Shown in pieces: positions 32,065-41,249 of a DNA stretch of 64,000 nucleotides. A program made the translations under genes and the position numbers. The DNA lies in assembly GCF_030678915.1 (NCBI RefSeq), contig NZ_JAUUTZ010000016.1, positions 1 through 64,000 on the forward strand. Reading direction: 5' to 3'. A model generated the notes under the pieces. That model was not told where the DNA came from and did no database searches. It was given only the letters and a program-made list of their open reading frames with translations. Positions within the stretch are counted from its first letter, which is position 1, and each line of letters begins with the position of its first letter. This DNA comes from Paracoccus wurundjeri (GTDB lineage: Bacteria > Pseudomonadota > Alphaproteobacteria > Rhodobacterales > Rhodobacteraceae).

Positions 32065-34748
32065 AAGAAGGTCTCCGGGTTCGACAATGGCAGCTCTATC
32101 ACGATGCGCGTTCCCCGGCCACTTTCACGGGCAGGCTCGGCATGGATCTCTCCCCCATGGGCTTCAACAATTCCGCGACAGATAGCAAGTCCAAGACCGG
32201 TCCCGGCCTGTCCGCCATCACCTTGCTCTGCCCGCCAGAACATATCGAAAACCCGATCCGCCGCGCCGGTAGGCAGGCCTGGACCGTCATCTTCTATGGA
32301 TAGGATCGCATGGGCGCGCTGGACTTCTACTGTTATCCGGACGGGTGTAGCCGGTGCGGAATATTTCGCCGCATTGTCGAGGATATTGACCAGGACCTGT
32401 TCCATCAGTACCGGATCGACATGGACCGGAGCCATATCCTCGGGCATTTGCACGCTTATCGGATGAGTGCGCAACGGTCCGCGCAACCGATGGCGCGCCA
32501 TGCCGACAAGCTCGCGCAAATCGGAAGGGATGGCGTTCGGCTTTAGCGCGCCATGGCCCAACCGCGTCATATCCAGCAGATTCTGGATATAACGGTCAAG
32601 CCGCTCGCCCTCTTCCCGCACGGTTTCGATCAGGCTACGCCGCCCCTCCTTCGTGAGACGGGGATGCTCCAACCCCTCCGCCGCACCGAGGATCGAGACC
32701 AGTGGCGTACGCAGATCGTGACTGACCGAAGACAGGAGCGCCGAGCGCAACCGCTCCGCTTCGGAAACCACGCGTGTCTGCGCCAGATCCTCGGTCAGCC
32801 GGATACGCTCAAGCGCCAGTACAACCTGATCGGCAAGCGCCTCCAGAAGTCGCCGGTCGTTTTGGGCGATTTGCCGACCGTCAGGAAAGGAAATCCCAAG
32901 AACACCGATCCGCCGATCCGAGGCGCTGAGCGGCACGAAGAGCCAGCGGGAGGTCGGCAGCGTATCAGATCCGTGGCCTGCCGCCTCTCCATGGGTGAAA
33001 CAATAGCGTGCGGCGGACATTTCCCGATCCGCCAGCCTGTCTTCGGGCGGAAAGGCCCCCACAATGGTAAGCCCGGCGATTTCCTTGGGAACCAGCAGGA
33101 CCGACTCGCAATGCAGGACGGTTGCAACATGGCTGACGGCGGCCCAGACCACATCGTCGAAAGATGCCGCCGCCGCCGCCCTGCGCGAGAATTCGTAAAG
33201 CTTGCCGGTTCGTTCGGCGATGGCACGTTGAGCCATGGCCCGATCGCGAAGGCGGGCGGCGAGATTGCCCGTCAGGATTGATGCGACGAGGAACAGAACC
33301 AGCGTCAGAAGCTGGCCCTGATCCCAGATGCGGAACGTGTGAACCGGGGACGTGAATAAGAGATTATAGGTCAGAAAACTCAGGCCCGCAGTGGCGATGG
33401 CCGGTCCTCTTCCGAAACGCGATGCCATCGCCACAACTGTCGTCATGTAGAGAAGCGATAGGCTGACCACCGGGACAAAATGCTCGGCGGCCTTGGCCAG
33501 CACCGTGGTGCCGATCACGGCAAGCAATATAAACCCCATCATGCGCAGCATGTCCGGCATGGCAGGGGGTTTCAGGCGTTGCCTCTGCCGGGCCGGCCGC
33601 TCGTCATCGGTGACCAGGGTCAACTCGAACCTGGTTGCCTCTCTCACGAGGCCCGAAACCAGTTGTTCGTGATGGGTCGGCGCGATCTGGCGCAGCAACG
33701 GGTTGCGCCTGGGTGGGCGTGGCACGACGATCCGGCGGATATTCAGCCGCTCGGCGAAGCCTATTACCTCCTCGGCGGGATTCCGTTCCGTTTGTTGAAT
33801 CGTGACCTCGGCCCCAAGTCTCTCGGCCAGCCGCAGCGCATCGGCACGGCTTTCCTGCATCGTTGTGGTCCGGATTTCATCGCGCACGCTGGTCAGGGCC
33901 ACCGCGAACCACTCGACCCGCGCGCGATCCGCCGAACGTTTGCCGATCCGAACCGCATCGCGCCCCACGGCATCTTCCGGTATGACCACCAGAAGCCGTT
34001 CCTGTGTCGGCCACGGCCCGGCGATGGCATTGGCGGCCATATGCTGTCTGAGTTCGGCATCCACCCGGTCGGCGGCGGTACGCATCGCCAGTTCCCGCAA
34101 TGCGGTCAGGTTCCCCTTGGCAAAGAAATTCGCCACCGCCCGCGCCGCCTGATCCTGAACATAGACCTTCCCAGCCCGAAGCCGTTCAAGTAATTCATCA
34201 GGCGGCAGGTCGATCAGTTCGATCTCATCGGCCATCTCCAGAACGCGGTCAGGAACCGTCTCACGCACCCGCACTCCCGTGATCCGGGCGACGGTATCAT
34301 TCAGTGTCTCGACATGCTGCACGTTCAACGTCGTATAGACGTCGATCCCGGCTGACAGCACCTCTTCGATATCCTGCCAGCGCTTTTCATGGCGATTACC
34401 CGACAGGTTGGAATGGGCCAGTTCATCGATCAACGCGAGGTCCGGCGTTGCCGCAATCAACCCTTCGAGATCCATCTCGTGCAGGATTTTGCCGCGATGA
34501 TAGAAGGGCTGGCGAGGCAGCGCGCGGAGATCGCGCAGCATCGCCTCGGTTTCGGCCCGGCCATGGGTTTCCACCACGCCCGCCAGGACATTCTCGCCAT
34601 CGGCCGCGCGTCTCCGCGCGGCCTCTAGCATCGCATAGGTCTTGCCGACGCCCGGCGCAGCACCCAGAAAGATTTTCAGCTTCCCCCGGCCCTCGCGGCG
34701 AGCTTCCTTCAGCAACGCGTCGGGTTCAGGGCGGGATGCGTCGGACAT
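32061..34748 (-). CDS. kdpD: KdpD sensor histidine kinase
   Basis: This is the potassium/turgor-responsive kinase-phosphatase for KdpE, 895 residues. Domains in order: N-terminal KdpD domain with Walker A GAAPGVGKTYAML (near 30) and the LIDELAHSN Walker B-like motif; a universal-stress-protein-like segment (residues about 250-375); four closely packed membrane helices (about 400-500); a GAF-like segment; then HisKA with SSVSHDLRTPLVS (His near 675) and HATPase boxes NILDNAAKYS, DDGPGLP and GTGLGLAICRGIV. It starts three bases after kdpC and overlaps kdpE. Confidence 0.97.
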   Translation of the reverse strand: MSDASRPEPDALLKEARREGRGKLKIFLGAAPGVGKTYAMLEAARRRAADGENVLAGVVETHGRAETEAMLRDLRALPRQPFYHRGKILHEMDLEGLIAATPDLALIDELAHSNLSGNRHEKRWQDIEEVLSAGIDVYTTLNVQHVETLNDTVARITGVRVRETVPDRVLEMADEIELIDLPPDELLERLRAGKVYVQDQAARAVANFFAKGNLTALRELAMRTAADRVDAELRQHMAANAIAGPWPTQERLLVVIPEDAVGRDAVRIGKRSADRARVEWFAVALTSVRDEIRTTTMQESRADALRLAERLGAEVTIQQTERNPAEEVIGFAERLNIRRIVVPRPPRRNPLLRQIAPTHHEQLVSGLVREATRFELTLVTDDERPARQRQRLKPPAMPDMLRMMGFILLAVIGTTVLAKAAEHFVPVVSLSLLYMTTVVAMASRFGRGPAIATAGLSFLTYNLLFTSPVHTFRIWDQGQLLTLVLFLVASILTGNLAARLRDRAMAQRAIAERTGKLYEFSRRAAAAASFDDVVWAAVSHVATVLHCESVLLVPKEIAGLTIVGAFPPEDRLADREMSAARYCFTHGEAAGHGSDTLPTSRWLFVPLSASDRRIGVLGISFPDGRQIAQNDRRLLEALADQVVLALERIRLTEDLAQTRVVSEAERLRSALLSSVSHDLRTPLVSILGAAEGLEHPRLTKEGRRSLIETVREEGERLDRYIQNLLDMTRLGHGALKPNAIPSDLRELVGMARHRLRGPLRTHPISVQMPEDMAPVHVDPVLMEQVLVNILDNAAKYSAPATPVRITVEVQRAHAILSIEDDGPGLPTGAADRVFDMFWRAEQGDGGQAGTGLGLAICRGIVEAHGGEIHAEPARESGRGTRIVIELPLSNPETFL

Positions 34749-34751
34749 TCG

Positions 34752-35333
34752 TCACTCCGTCGGGGCGGGTCGCGGGGCAAGTTCCGCATCAAGGGCCAGA
34801 TTGGTCATCAGAACATTGACACGCGGCTGACCATAAATCCCCAATAGCGGATTCTGTATATTCGCGTCGATGATCGCAAGCACTTGTTCGGGATCGACGC
34901 CCCGCGCCCGGGCAATACGCTGCGCCTGTCCGCGCGCGTTCTGCGGCGAGATATCGGGATCAAGCCCCGAAGCGGATGCCGTGACCGCGTCGATCGGGGC
35001 AATACCGTTGTTCAGGTCTTCCCAGGCATGACGACGCGCCTTGACGCTTTCGCGAAGCTCGGTCGAACTCGGCGCCAGATTCGAGGCACCCGACGCCGCC
35101 GCGTCGTAATCCACCGCCGACGGGCGCAGATGCAGATAGGCGGGTTGCGTGAATTCCTGCCCGATCAGGGCAGAGCCCACCGCTACGCCATCGTTCCGCA
35201 TGATCAGACTTCCGGTTGCGGCCTGCGGTGCGATGACCGACGCGATTCCGGTCATCGCGAGAGGATAGGCCAGTCCGGTCAGCAGCAGCATGGCTGCAAG
35301 CATCGTACATGCGCGGCGGATATGAATAAACAT
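34752..35333 (-). CDS. kdpC: Potassium-transporting ATPase subunit KdpC
   Basis: KdpC is the single-span subunit of the KdpFABC pump that stabilises the complex and assists the transport cycle. The 193 residues have one N-terminal membrane helix (TMLAAMLLLTGLAYPLAMTGIASV) and the conserved GQEFTQPAYLHLRPSAVDYDAAASGASNLAPSS segment; the C-terminus has RARGVDPEQVLAIID and LGIYGQPRVNVLMTNLALD. AAAAGGAGCC precedes the ATG. It is 14 bases after kdpB. Confidence 0.97.
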   Translation of the reverse strand: MFIHIRRACTMLAAMLLLTGLAYPLAMTGIASVIAPQAATGSLIMRNDGVAVGSALIGQEFTQPAYLHLRPSAVDYDAAASGASNLAPSSTELRESVKARRHAWEDLNNGIAPIDAVTASASGLDPDISPQNARGQAQRIARARGVDPEQVLAIIDANIQNPLLGIYGQPRVNVLMTNLALDAELAPRPAPTE

Positions 35334-35347
35334 GATCGTGGCTCCTT

Positions 35348-37372
35348 TTATACGAGGCCAAAGGCGGTCACGGCCATATCGATGGCCTTGATGCCGACAA
35401 ATGGCACGATCAACCCGCCAAGGCCGTAGACAGTCAGATTGCGGCGCAGCAAGGCAGCGGCGCTGGCCGGCGTGTATTTGACCCCACGCAGGGCCAGCGG
35501 GATCAACGCGAAGATGACCAGCGCGTTGAAGATCACCGCCGACAACAGCGCGCTTTGCGGAGAGGAAAGGCTCATGACGTTGAGAGTACCAAGCCCCGGA
35601 AAGGCCGCGACGAAAATCGCAGGCAGAATGGCGAAATATTTCGCGACATCGTTGGCGATGGAAAAGGTGGTCAATGCGCCGCGCGAGATCAGCAATTGCT
35701 TGCCCACCATCACCACCTCGATCAGCTTTGTCGGGTCGCTGTCGAGGTCGATCAGGTTCGCGGCCTCTTTGGCTGCGGGCGTACCCAGGTTCATCGCTAC
35801 CCCCACATCCGCCTGCGCCAGTGCCGGCGCGTCATTCGATCCGTCGCCGCACATGGCGACAAGCCGGCCGCCCTCTTGTTCCCTGCGGATATATTCCAGC
35901 TTCATCTCGGGCGTCGCTTCGGCCAGAAAATCGTCCACCCCGGCCTCGGCGGCAATAGCGGCGGCCGTCAAAGGGTTGTCGCCGGTAATCATCACCGTGC
36001 GAATTCCCATGGCCCTGAGTTCAGCGAAACGCTCTCGCATGCCGGGTTTGATCACATCCTTCAGATGGATCGCGCCCAGAATGCGGTCATTCTCGGCGAC
36101 CAATAGTGGCGTGCCACCCGATCGCGCGATCTCGTTGACTTTGGCCCGCAGAGCCGGATCCGTCGGACTGCCGACGAATGCCTCGATTGAATCGGTGGCG
36201 CCCTTGCGCAGGCGGGTCCCGGAAAAATCCACGCCGGAAAGCCGGGTCTGGGCCGAGAAGGCGACGGGCTCGGAGCCCGGCTCCGGCTGATGATCCAATG
36301 CGCCCAGCAGCCTTTCGGCCAGATCGACGATCGATTTCCCCTCGGGTGTTTCATCGGCCAGCGAGGCCAGAAACGCCGCCTGCGCAAGCTGTCTTTCGCT
36401 AACGCCACGCGCAGGAACAAAGGCATCGGCCATCCTGTTGCCGAAGGTGATGGTTCCGGTCTTGTCAAGCAGCAGCGTGTCGACATCTCCCGCCGCTTCT
36501 ACCGCGCGGCCCGACTTGGCGATGACATTGGCGCGGACAAGACGGTCCATCCCCGCGATGCCGATGGCGGAAAGAAGGCCACCGATGGTCGTGGGGATCA
36601 GCGTGACGAAAAGCGCGGCAAGCGTCACCACAGGGATCACCAGCCCGGAATAACGGGCAAAGGGTTCAAGCGTGACCACCACAAGCAGGAAAATCAGGGT
36701 CAGGCCCGCCAACAGGATATTCAGGGCGATCTCGTTCGGAGTCTTTTGCCGTTCGGCCCCCTCGACCATCGCAATCATCCGGTCAAGAAAGCTTTTGCCC
36801 GGCTCGGCGGTGATCTTCAGGACGAGACTGTCCGAGACGATCCGCGTCCCGCCGGTCACGCTGGATCTGTCGCCGCCACTTTCGCGGATCACCGGGGCGC
36901 TTTCTCCGGTGATCGCGCTTTCATCGACAGAAGCGACGCCCCGGACAACCTCCGCATCCGTCGGAATGAGATCACCCGCCTCGACCAGAACAAGCTGTCC
37001 CTTGCGCAATAAGGACGACGCCATTTTCTTTGGTGCCGTATCATCCTCACCCGATAGCAATTTCACGACGGTTTCCGCCTTGGTGGCACGCAGGCTGTCC
37101 GCCCGCGCCTTGCCGCGCCCCTCGGCCAGCGCTTCGGCGAAATTCGCGAACAGCACGCAGACCCAAAGCCAGAATGCGATTTGCAGGCTGACAGCGGCAT
37201 TATCCGCACCAAAGGCGGCATCGCGCAAAGCCAACAGGGTAGTCATCGCGGCCACGATGGCGGTCACGAAGATGACGGCATTCTCCGTCAACTGGCGGGG
37301 ATCAAGCTTGGTGAAGGCGGTTTTCAACGCCGTCACGTAAAGCCCCTTTGGGGCAAGTTCACTATGGGACAT
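35348..37372 (-). CDS. kdpB: Potassium-transporting ATPase subunit KdpB
   Basis: KdpB is the P-type ATPase that powers potassium import. The phosphorylation motif [14 protein letters not shown] (Asp near 303), the TGES actuator motif (ITGESAPVI), the nucleotide-domain KGA-type segment ([11 protein letters not shown]) and [21 protein letters not shown] are all visible. The frame is open to 37429, but the ATG at 37372 ([17 protein letters not shown]) has AAGGA at a suitable distance. That gives 674 residues, normal for the family. Confidence 0.97.
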   Translation of the reverse strand: MSHSELAPKGLYVTALKTAFTKLDPRQLTENAVIFVTAIVAAMTTLLALRDAAFGADNAAVSLQIAFWLWVCVLFANFAEALAEGRGKARADSLRATKAETVVKLLSGEDDTAPKKMASSLLRKGQLVLVEAGDLIPTDAEVVRGVASVDESAITGESAPVIRESGGDRSSVTGGTRIVSDSLVLKITAEPGKSFLDRMIAMVEGAERQKTPNEIALNILLAGLTLIFLLVVVTLEPFARYSGLVIPVVTLAALFVTLIPTTIGGLLSAIGIAGMDRLVRANVIAKSGRAVEAAGDVDTLLLDKTGTITFGNRMADAFVPARGVSERQLAQAAFLASLADETPEGKSIVDLAERLLGALDHQPEPGSEPVAFSAQTRLSGVDFSGTRLRKGATDSIEAFVGSPTDPALRAKVNEIARSGGTPLLVAENDRILGAIHLKDVIKPGMRERFAELRAMGIRTVMITGDNPLTAAAIAAEAGVDDFLAEATPEMKLEYIRREQEGGRLVAMCGDGSNDAPALAQADVGVAMNLGTPAAKEAANLIDLDSDPTKLIEVVMVGKQLLISRGALTTFSIANDVAKYFAILPAIFVAAFPGLGTLNVMSLSSPQSALLSAVIFNALVIFALIPLALRGVKYTPASAAALLRRNLTVYGLGGLIVPFVGIKAIDMAVTAFGLV

Positions 37373-37432
37373 CTTCTTTGTCCTTGAATTGAGAGATCGG
37401 ATCATGGCCAGGGATGCAGGCCGCGACATGGT

Positions 37433-39118
37433 TCAATAACCTTGCCCCGCGATCACTACCGTATGCTCGGCAATGGGTCCAAGGGCGAGAACCGGGAAGA
37501 ATGTCAGTGCCCCGAAGATCACCACGGTGACGATCAGAAGCGTCACGAATAGCGGCCCATGCGTGGGGAAGGTTCCAGCGGTGGATGGGCTTTGCTGCTT
37601 GTCACTCAGCGATCCGGCGATGGCCAGCATCGGCACGATGATCGCATAGCGTCCAAGCAGCATCGCGAGGCCAAGCGCCGTAGTCTGCCAGGGCGCAGCC
37701 GCGTTCCAGCCTGCGAATGCCGAACCGTTATTTCCGACCGCCGAGGAATAGCTGTAGAGGATCTCGCTCAGCCCGTGCGGTCCGGCATCCTGCACGGATT
37801 GCAGCGCCATCGGCACCGTTGCCGAAATGGCCCCACCGACAAGAATACCCAGCGGAATCGACAGGAATGCCAGCATCGCCAGCGTGACCTCGCGCCCTTC
37901 GATCTTGCGGCCCAGATATTCCGGCGAGCGTCCTACCATCAGGCCGGCAAGAAACACGGCAAGCACCACATAAAGCAGCATGCCATAGAGACCAGAGCCG
38001 ACGCCGCCAAAGATTACCTCACCGATCTGCATGTTGACCATGGTGACAAGGCCGGACAGTGGCATGAAACTGTCATGCATCGCGTTGACCGAGCCGTTTG
38101 ACGCGGCGGTCGTCGCCTCGGCCCAGAGCGCCGAAAGCGCGGCACCGAAACGGACTTCCTTGCCCTCCATGTTCGGTCCGGCACCCAGCAGTGGATTGCC
38201 CCCGGTTTCGCCGAAATGGATCATCGCCAGTCCCAGCGCGAACATCACAGCCATCGCAGCGAAGATCGCCCATCCCTGCCGCTGGTCCCGCGCCATGCGG
38301 CCGAACAGAAAGCAGAAGGATACCGGAATCAGCAGGATCGCAAGCGTCTGGAACATATTCGATATGATGGTCGGGTTCTCGAACGGATGGGCAGAGTTCA
38401 CGCCAAAGAAACCGCCGCCATTCGTGCCCAGCTGCTTGATGGCGATCTGGCTGGCCGCCGGCCCGCGCGCGATCACCTGATCGGCACCTTCAAGCGTCGT
38501 GACATGAGCCGCACCCAGCAATGTCTGGGGCACGCCCTGAAGTATCAGGATCAGCCCAAGAATGACCGAAAGCGGCAGCAGGACATAAAGCACCGATCGC
38601 GTCATGTCGCACCAGAAATTCCCCAACCCGCTGTTCTTCGGCCCGGCAAAGCCCCGGATCACAGCGACAGCCACGGCCATACCTGTTGCTGCGGAAACGA
38701 AGTTCTGCACAGTCAGCCCGGCCATCTGGGCAAGATAGGAAAGTTGAGCCTCGCCGGAATAAGCCTGCCAATTGGTATTGGTGACAAAGCTGACCGCCGT
38801 GTTGAAAGCCAGATCCGGAGCCATCGCGCCGATCCCGTCCGGGTTCAGTGGCAGCAGATTTTGCAATCGCAGGATAATATAGAGCAGGCAGAAACCTGCA
38901 AGGTTGAAGGTCAGGACTGCTATTGTATAACCCCGCCAGCCCTGCGAAGCGCCGGGCCGGATACCGGCCAGACTGTAGAAACCCCTTTCGACCGGAGTAA
39001 GAAATCGCGAGAGCAGATTCCGCTCTCCGGCATAGACGCAGGTCATGTGGGAACTCAGCAGATAACCACCCCCGGTCAACGCGACCGCATAAAGGATATA
39101 TCCAATCAGATCGGGCAT
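37433..39118 (-). CDS. kdpA: Potassium-transporting ATPase subunit KdpA
   Basis: KdpA is the potassium channel-like subunit of KdpFABC and belongs to the superfamily of K+ transporters. The 561 residues have about ten membrane helices and the selectivity-filter-like loops VSFVTNTNWQAYSGE, GTNGGGFFGVNSAHPFENPT, SGLVTMVNMQIGEVIFGGVGSG and YSYSSAVGNNGSAFAG, one per repeat. It starts at 39118, ten bases after kdpF, and precedes kdpB by 60 bases. Confidence 0.98.
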   Translation of the reverse strand: MPDLIGYILYAVALTGGGYLLSSHMTCVYAGERNLLSRFLTPVERGFYSLAGIRPGASQGWRGYTIAVLTFNLAGFCLLYIILRLQNLLPLNPDGIGAMAPDLAFNTAVSFVTNTNWQAYSGEAQLSYLAQMAGLTVQNFVSAATGMAVAVAVIRGFAGPKNSGLGNFWCDMTRSVLYVLLPLSVILGLILILQGVPQTLLGAAHVTTLEGADQVIARGPAASQIAIKQLGTNGGGFFGVNSAHPFENPTIISNMFQTLAILLIPVSFCFLFGRMARDQRQGWAIFAAMAVMFALGLAMIHFGETGGNPLLGAGPNMEGKEVRFGAALSALWAEATTAASNGSVNAMHDSFMPLSGLVTMVNMQIGEVIFGGVGSGLYGMLLYVVLAVFLAGLMVGRSPEYLGRKIEGREVTLAMLAFLSIPLGILVGGAISATVPMALQSVQDAGPHGLSEILYSYSSAVGNNGSAFAGWNAAAPWQTTALGLAMLLGRYAIIVPMLAIAGSLSDKQQSPSTAGTFPTHGPLFVTLLIVTVVIFGALTFFPVLALGPIAEHTVVIAGQGY

Positions 39119-39128
39119 GATTGTCTCC

Positions 39129-39215
39129 TCACGAGTGACCTTGACGCGCCAGCGTCAGGATAAGAAAGACGAAAATCCCTGCCGCGACGGCGAGGCCCAG
39201 AATGAGGTCCAGCAT
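39129..39215 (-). CDS. kdpF: KdpF small subunit
   Basis: A 28-residue single-helix peptide, MLDLILGLAVAAGIFVFLIL then TLARQGHS, matching the MLDxILGLxVAxGLFxYLxxxLL pattern of KdpF, the lipid-like stabilising subunit of KdpFABC. It is immediately upstream of kdpA with a GAGG ribosome site for the next gene at its end. It is too short for routine ORF calling and is easily missed. Confidence 0.88.
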   Translation of the reverse strand: MLDLILGLAVAAGIFVFLILTLARQGHS

Positions 39216-39222
39216 TTCGGCC

Positions 39223-39306
39223 TCACAATCGTTCGATCAGGCGGGGTGTCAGGGCAAAGGCGACAAAGGCGCCAATGCCAAGCATCAGGTAAATCAGATC
39301 AGCCAT
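39223..39306 (-). CDS. Second KdpF-like small membrane peptide
   Basis: A 27-residue peptide, MADLIYLMLGIGAFVAFALT then PRLIERL, with one membrane helix and a basic C-terminus. GGAG lies eight bases before its ATG, and it ends seven bases before the kdpF start. It is probably translated as the first gene of the kdp operon. It resembles KdpF in size and topology but its sequence differs from the true kdpF next to it. Whether it is a pump subunit or a separate small protein is not known. Confidence 0.7.
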   Translation of the reverse strand: MADLIYLMLGIGAFVAFALTPRLIERL

Positions 39307-39734
39307 ATTCAGCTCCTGCATGTTCAATCGCAGCAGCCATCGCGCAAAGTTGCGTTAAGGCGATATATGAATTTTCCGGGTATCGCGTAAAAATCGCGTA
39401 AAAATCGCGTAAAAACCGCGAGCATGATGTCCTTCGTGTCGGCTCTATGATCGCAAATTCGGGGCATTGTGGGCAGTCGGTGCAGGAATGCTGAACTGCA
39501 GTATCGATGTCAGCACGCTTGAATGTCACTGATCCGCTCCAAGTAACATACTGCGAAGCAGAAAGCGGCGGCTGTGTCCGAAGTGGGCATATCGTGACCT
39601 CCGAGAGGAAAGAACGGCCCTTTGCAGACGGTCGGGAGAGCAGCGACCGCAATGCATCTTCACCAGACCGGACGCTCGGACTTGCCCCAGCGATTCTGAC
39701 CGGGTGCGGGGCATTGCTGTTCTTTGACAGATGT
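39307..39734. other. Non-coding stretch between kdp and the GNAT gene
   Basis: Apart from the kdp promoter repeats (39362-39420) and the terminator starting at 39735, no gene is supported. The short ORFs here have no recognisable protein and no ribosome sites. A plus-strand small RNA ending at the terminator is possible. Confidence 0.4.
39362..39420 (-). promoter_or_regulatory. kdp promoter region with three-copy 11-bp direct repeat
   Basis: The unit ATCGCGTAAAA (plus strand) occurs three times in perfect tandem (39382-39392, 39393-39403, 39404-39414) followed by a partial fourth copy (ACCGCG, 39415-39420). On the minus strand the T-rich repeats sit just upstream of a -10-like TATATC (39362-39367), with no good -35. 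An 11-bp period is one helical turn, as expected for head-to-tail binding of OmpR-family activators, so KdpE binding is the natural inference. Confidence 0.65.
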
Positions 39735-39771
39735 TGCCCACCGCGCTTTTTACGGCGTGGTGGGCATTTTT
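39735..39771 (+). terminator. Strong rho-independent terminator on the plus strand
   Basis: TGCCCACCGCG (39735-39745) and CGTGGTGGGCA (39756-39766) form an 11-bp stem with one G-T pair, loop CTTTTTACGG, followed by TTTTT. It points rightward and abuts the end of the convergent GNAT gene. No plus-strand protein gene ends here, so the transcript it closes is unidentified. On the minus strand the stem lacks a T-run. Confidence 0.8.
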
Positions 39772-40268
39772 CACGCTGAGTAGAATGCCGGTTGATAGAC
39801 CACAGCGCCCGCAGGGGCTTTGCCGCAGAACACCTGGCTCATAAAGTATTCCGGCGGAACGCCTTCGAATACGAGGCTGGCGTCCTGCGCAAATCCGAAG
39901 CGGGTGTAGTAACCCGGACTGCCCAAGACAACGCAGCCGCGGGCGCCTTGAGCCCGTAGCTGCGTCAGACCTTTGCGGATCAGGTTCCCGCCGATGCCCT
40001 GCCCTTGCAGGTCTGGCCGGATGGCTACAGGCCCAAGCCCGAACCAACCGACGTCATTCCCGGCAACAGTGACCGGAGAGAACGCAATATGGCCTACCAC
40101 CTGACCGTCGATCTCGGCGACCAGAGACAACGTCAGTGAGCCCGTGTCGCGCAGGGCATCAATGATGGCGCCCTCCGTCCCGGAACTGTGTTCTGCCGTG
40201 GCAAAGGCATCTTCGGTGATTTGTCGGACCGTGCCCTGATCGGCCGGGATTTCCTGGCGTATTTTCAT
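39771..40268 (-). CDS. GNAT-family N-acetyltransferase, partner of YjhX-type toxin
   Basis: A 165-residue GNAT protein of the YhbS-like group: MKIRQEIPADQGTVRQITED, LVAEIDGQVVGHIAFSPVTV, the acetyl-CoA motif A VAIRPDLQGQGIGGNLIRKG, and GSPGYYTRFGF. The ATG at 40268 is the start that aligns with the family; the frame is open to 40406 without homology. It begins eight bases after a yjhX-like gene. In E. coli yjhX is followed by yjhQ, also an acetyltransferase family gene, reported as its antitoxin. The same arrangement here suggests a toxin-antitoxin role, but a free-standing acetyltransferase is possible. Confidence 0.88.
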   Translation of the reverse strand: MKIRQEIPADQGTVRQITEDAFATAEHSSGTEGAIIDALRDTGSLTLSLVAEIDGQVVGHIAFSPVTVAGNDVGWFGLGPVAIRPDLQGQGIGGNLIRKGLTQLRAQGARGCVVLGSPGYYTRFGFAQDASLVFEGVPPEYFMSQVFCGKAPAGAVVYQPAFYSA

Positions 40269-40276
40269 GTCGTTCC

Positions 40277-40540
40277 TCATGATGTGCGGTTGTCGAGTTG
40301 CGATCTGACCGACCTGCGACCCAACGAGGAAATGCGGTAGGGGCTCGAGTTCCTCGATTCGATCAGCCGCTTGCGGCAAAGGGTCGAGACGATCCGCGGC
40401 GTGCAATCGACCAGAACCGAGCCGTCATGCGTGAAGCAATCGGTCCGGATCAATTTGCCATTCGGGCCGCGCGTGTAGCGAATCTGCCCACCTTGAGCCA
40501 GTACATGAAGTACCCGCTGTTCGAGCTTGGAAATGTTCAT
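40277..40540 (-). CDS. yjhX: YjhX-family (TopAI-type) toxin protein
   Basis: An 87-residue protein closely resembling E. coli YjhX: MNISKLEQRVLHVLAQGGQI, TDCFTHDGSVLVDCTPRIVS, KRLIESRNSSPYRIS and terminal RSQLDNRTS line up with the family's conserved blocks. E. coli YjhX (TopAI) has been reported to inhibit topoisomerase I and to be neutralised by the neighbouring YjhQ. The gene is followed after eight bases by a GNAT gene. The ribosome site is weak. Identification is from sequence resemblance recalled by eye. Confidence 0.85.
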   Translation of the reverse strand: MNISKLEQRVLHVLAQGGQIRYTRGPNGKLIRTDCFTHDGSVLVDCTPRIVSTLCRKRLIESRNSSPYRISSLGRRSVRSQLDNRTS

Positions 40541-41249
40541 AGTTTAGCCTGTTCGATAAACACAGAAAAACAGGCGTGAAGCGCTACTTCGCTCCGCCTG
40601 ATCTGGATCACCCCGGCATTCCGGCGGTGATCAGTGCTTCGTAACAAGCTCCAACATCGACAATTCCATCGCTTCGCTATGGACCGAGCAATGGTAGTAA
40701 AAGCTTCGGCCATTCCAGTCAACCGGAAGCCGTGAAACAACAACCGTCTGATGTTCACGCTGCGAACGCGGCATGTGACTAAACAGAGCTCGAATCATCA
40801 TGCTGCAAGGCGGCAACAGCTGTGATCGCCGGGCGCAGGACGAAGGATTTGCACGGCCCATTGCCGCCGTTCCCAGTCCGATGGGATGCAGCTTTCACGA
40901 ACCTGCCTTCGCATGCGCACCACACGCAGGGGCTTTCCAACGTCAGCAGCGCGAGGCAAATCAGAATGCCGACTAGCGGCAGCTCCGGTTCAAGACAGAG
41001 CGGCAGCGTCAAAGCGCCGTCAGAACCGCAATCCCTTCCCTAGTATCTCTCTTGACGTGAAGGGAGAACGGGATGCCGTGCCTGATCGAAGAACTTAGCC
41101 ACGAGGTGATGAAAACGGCGGAGCAATAAACGACTCCGAGCTGCCTTGGCTGTGCTGTGCGATACCGCGGCGCGACTTCACCGAACCGGTCATGCAAACC
41201 GATCGCGGCGAAACCGACCAATCAAATTGGTATAATGCGGACACAGCCG
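40541..41249. other. 709-base stretch without a supportable gene
   Basis: Several ORFs of 66-77 codons occur on both strands, but none has a recognisable domain, a ribosome site or a neighbour-like pattern. No inverted repeats typical of insertion-sequence ends were seen. It may be decayed DNA between the toxin pair and the AAA ATPase. Confidence 0.5.

Noticed and set aside
39382..39420. Tandem repeat considered as a CRISPR array.
   Set aside because: Units are 11 bases with no spacers and no cas genes nearby; position fits an activator site.
40541..41249. Several ORFs of 66-77 codons in the gap after yjhX.
   Set aside because: No ribosome sites, no domains, and overlapping frames on both strands; judged chance ORFs.
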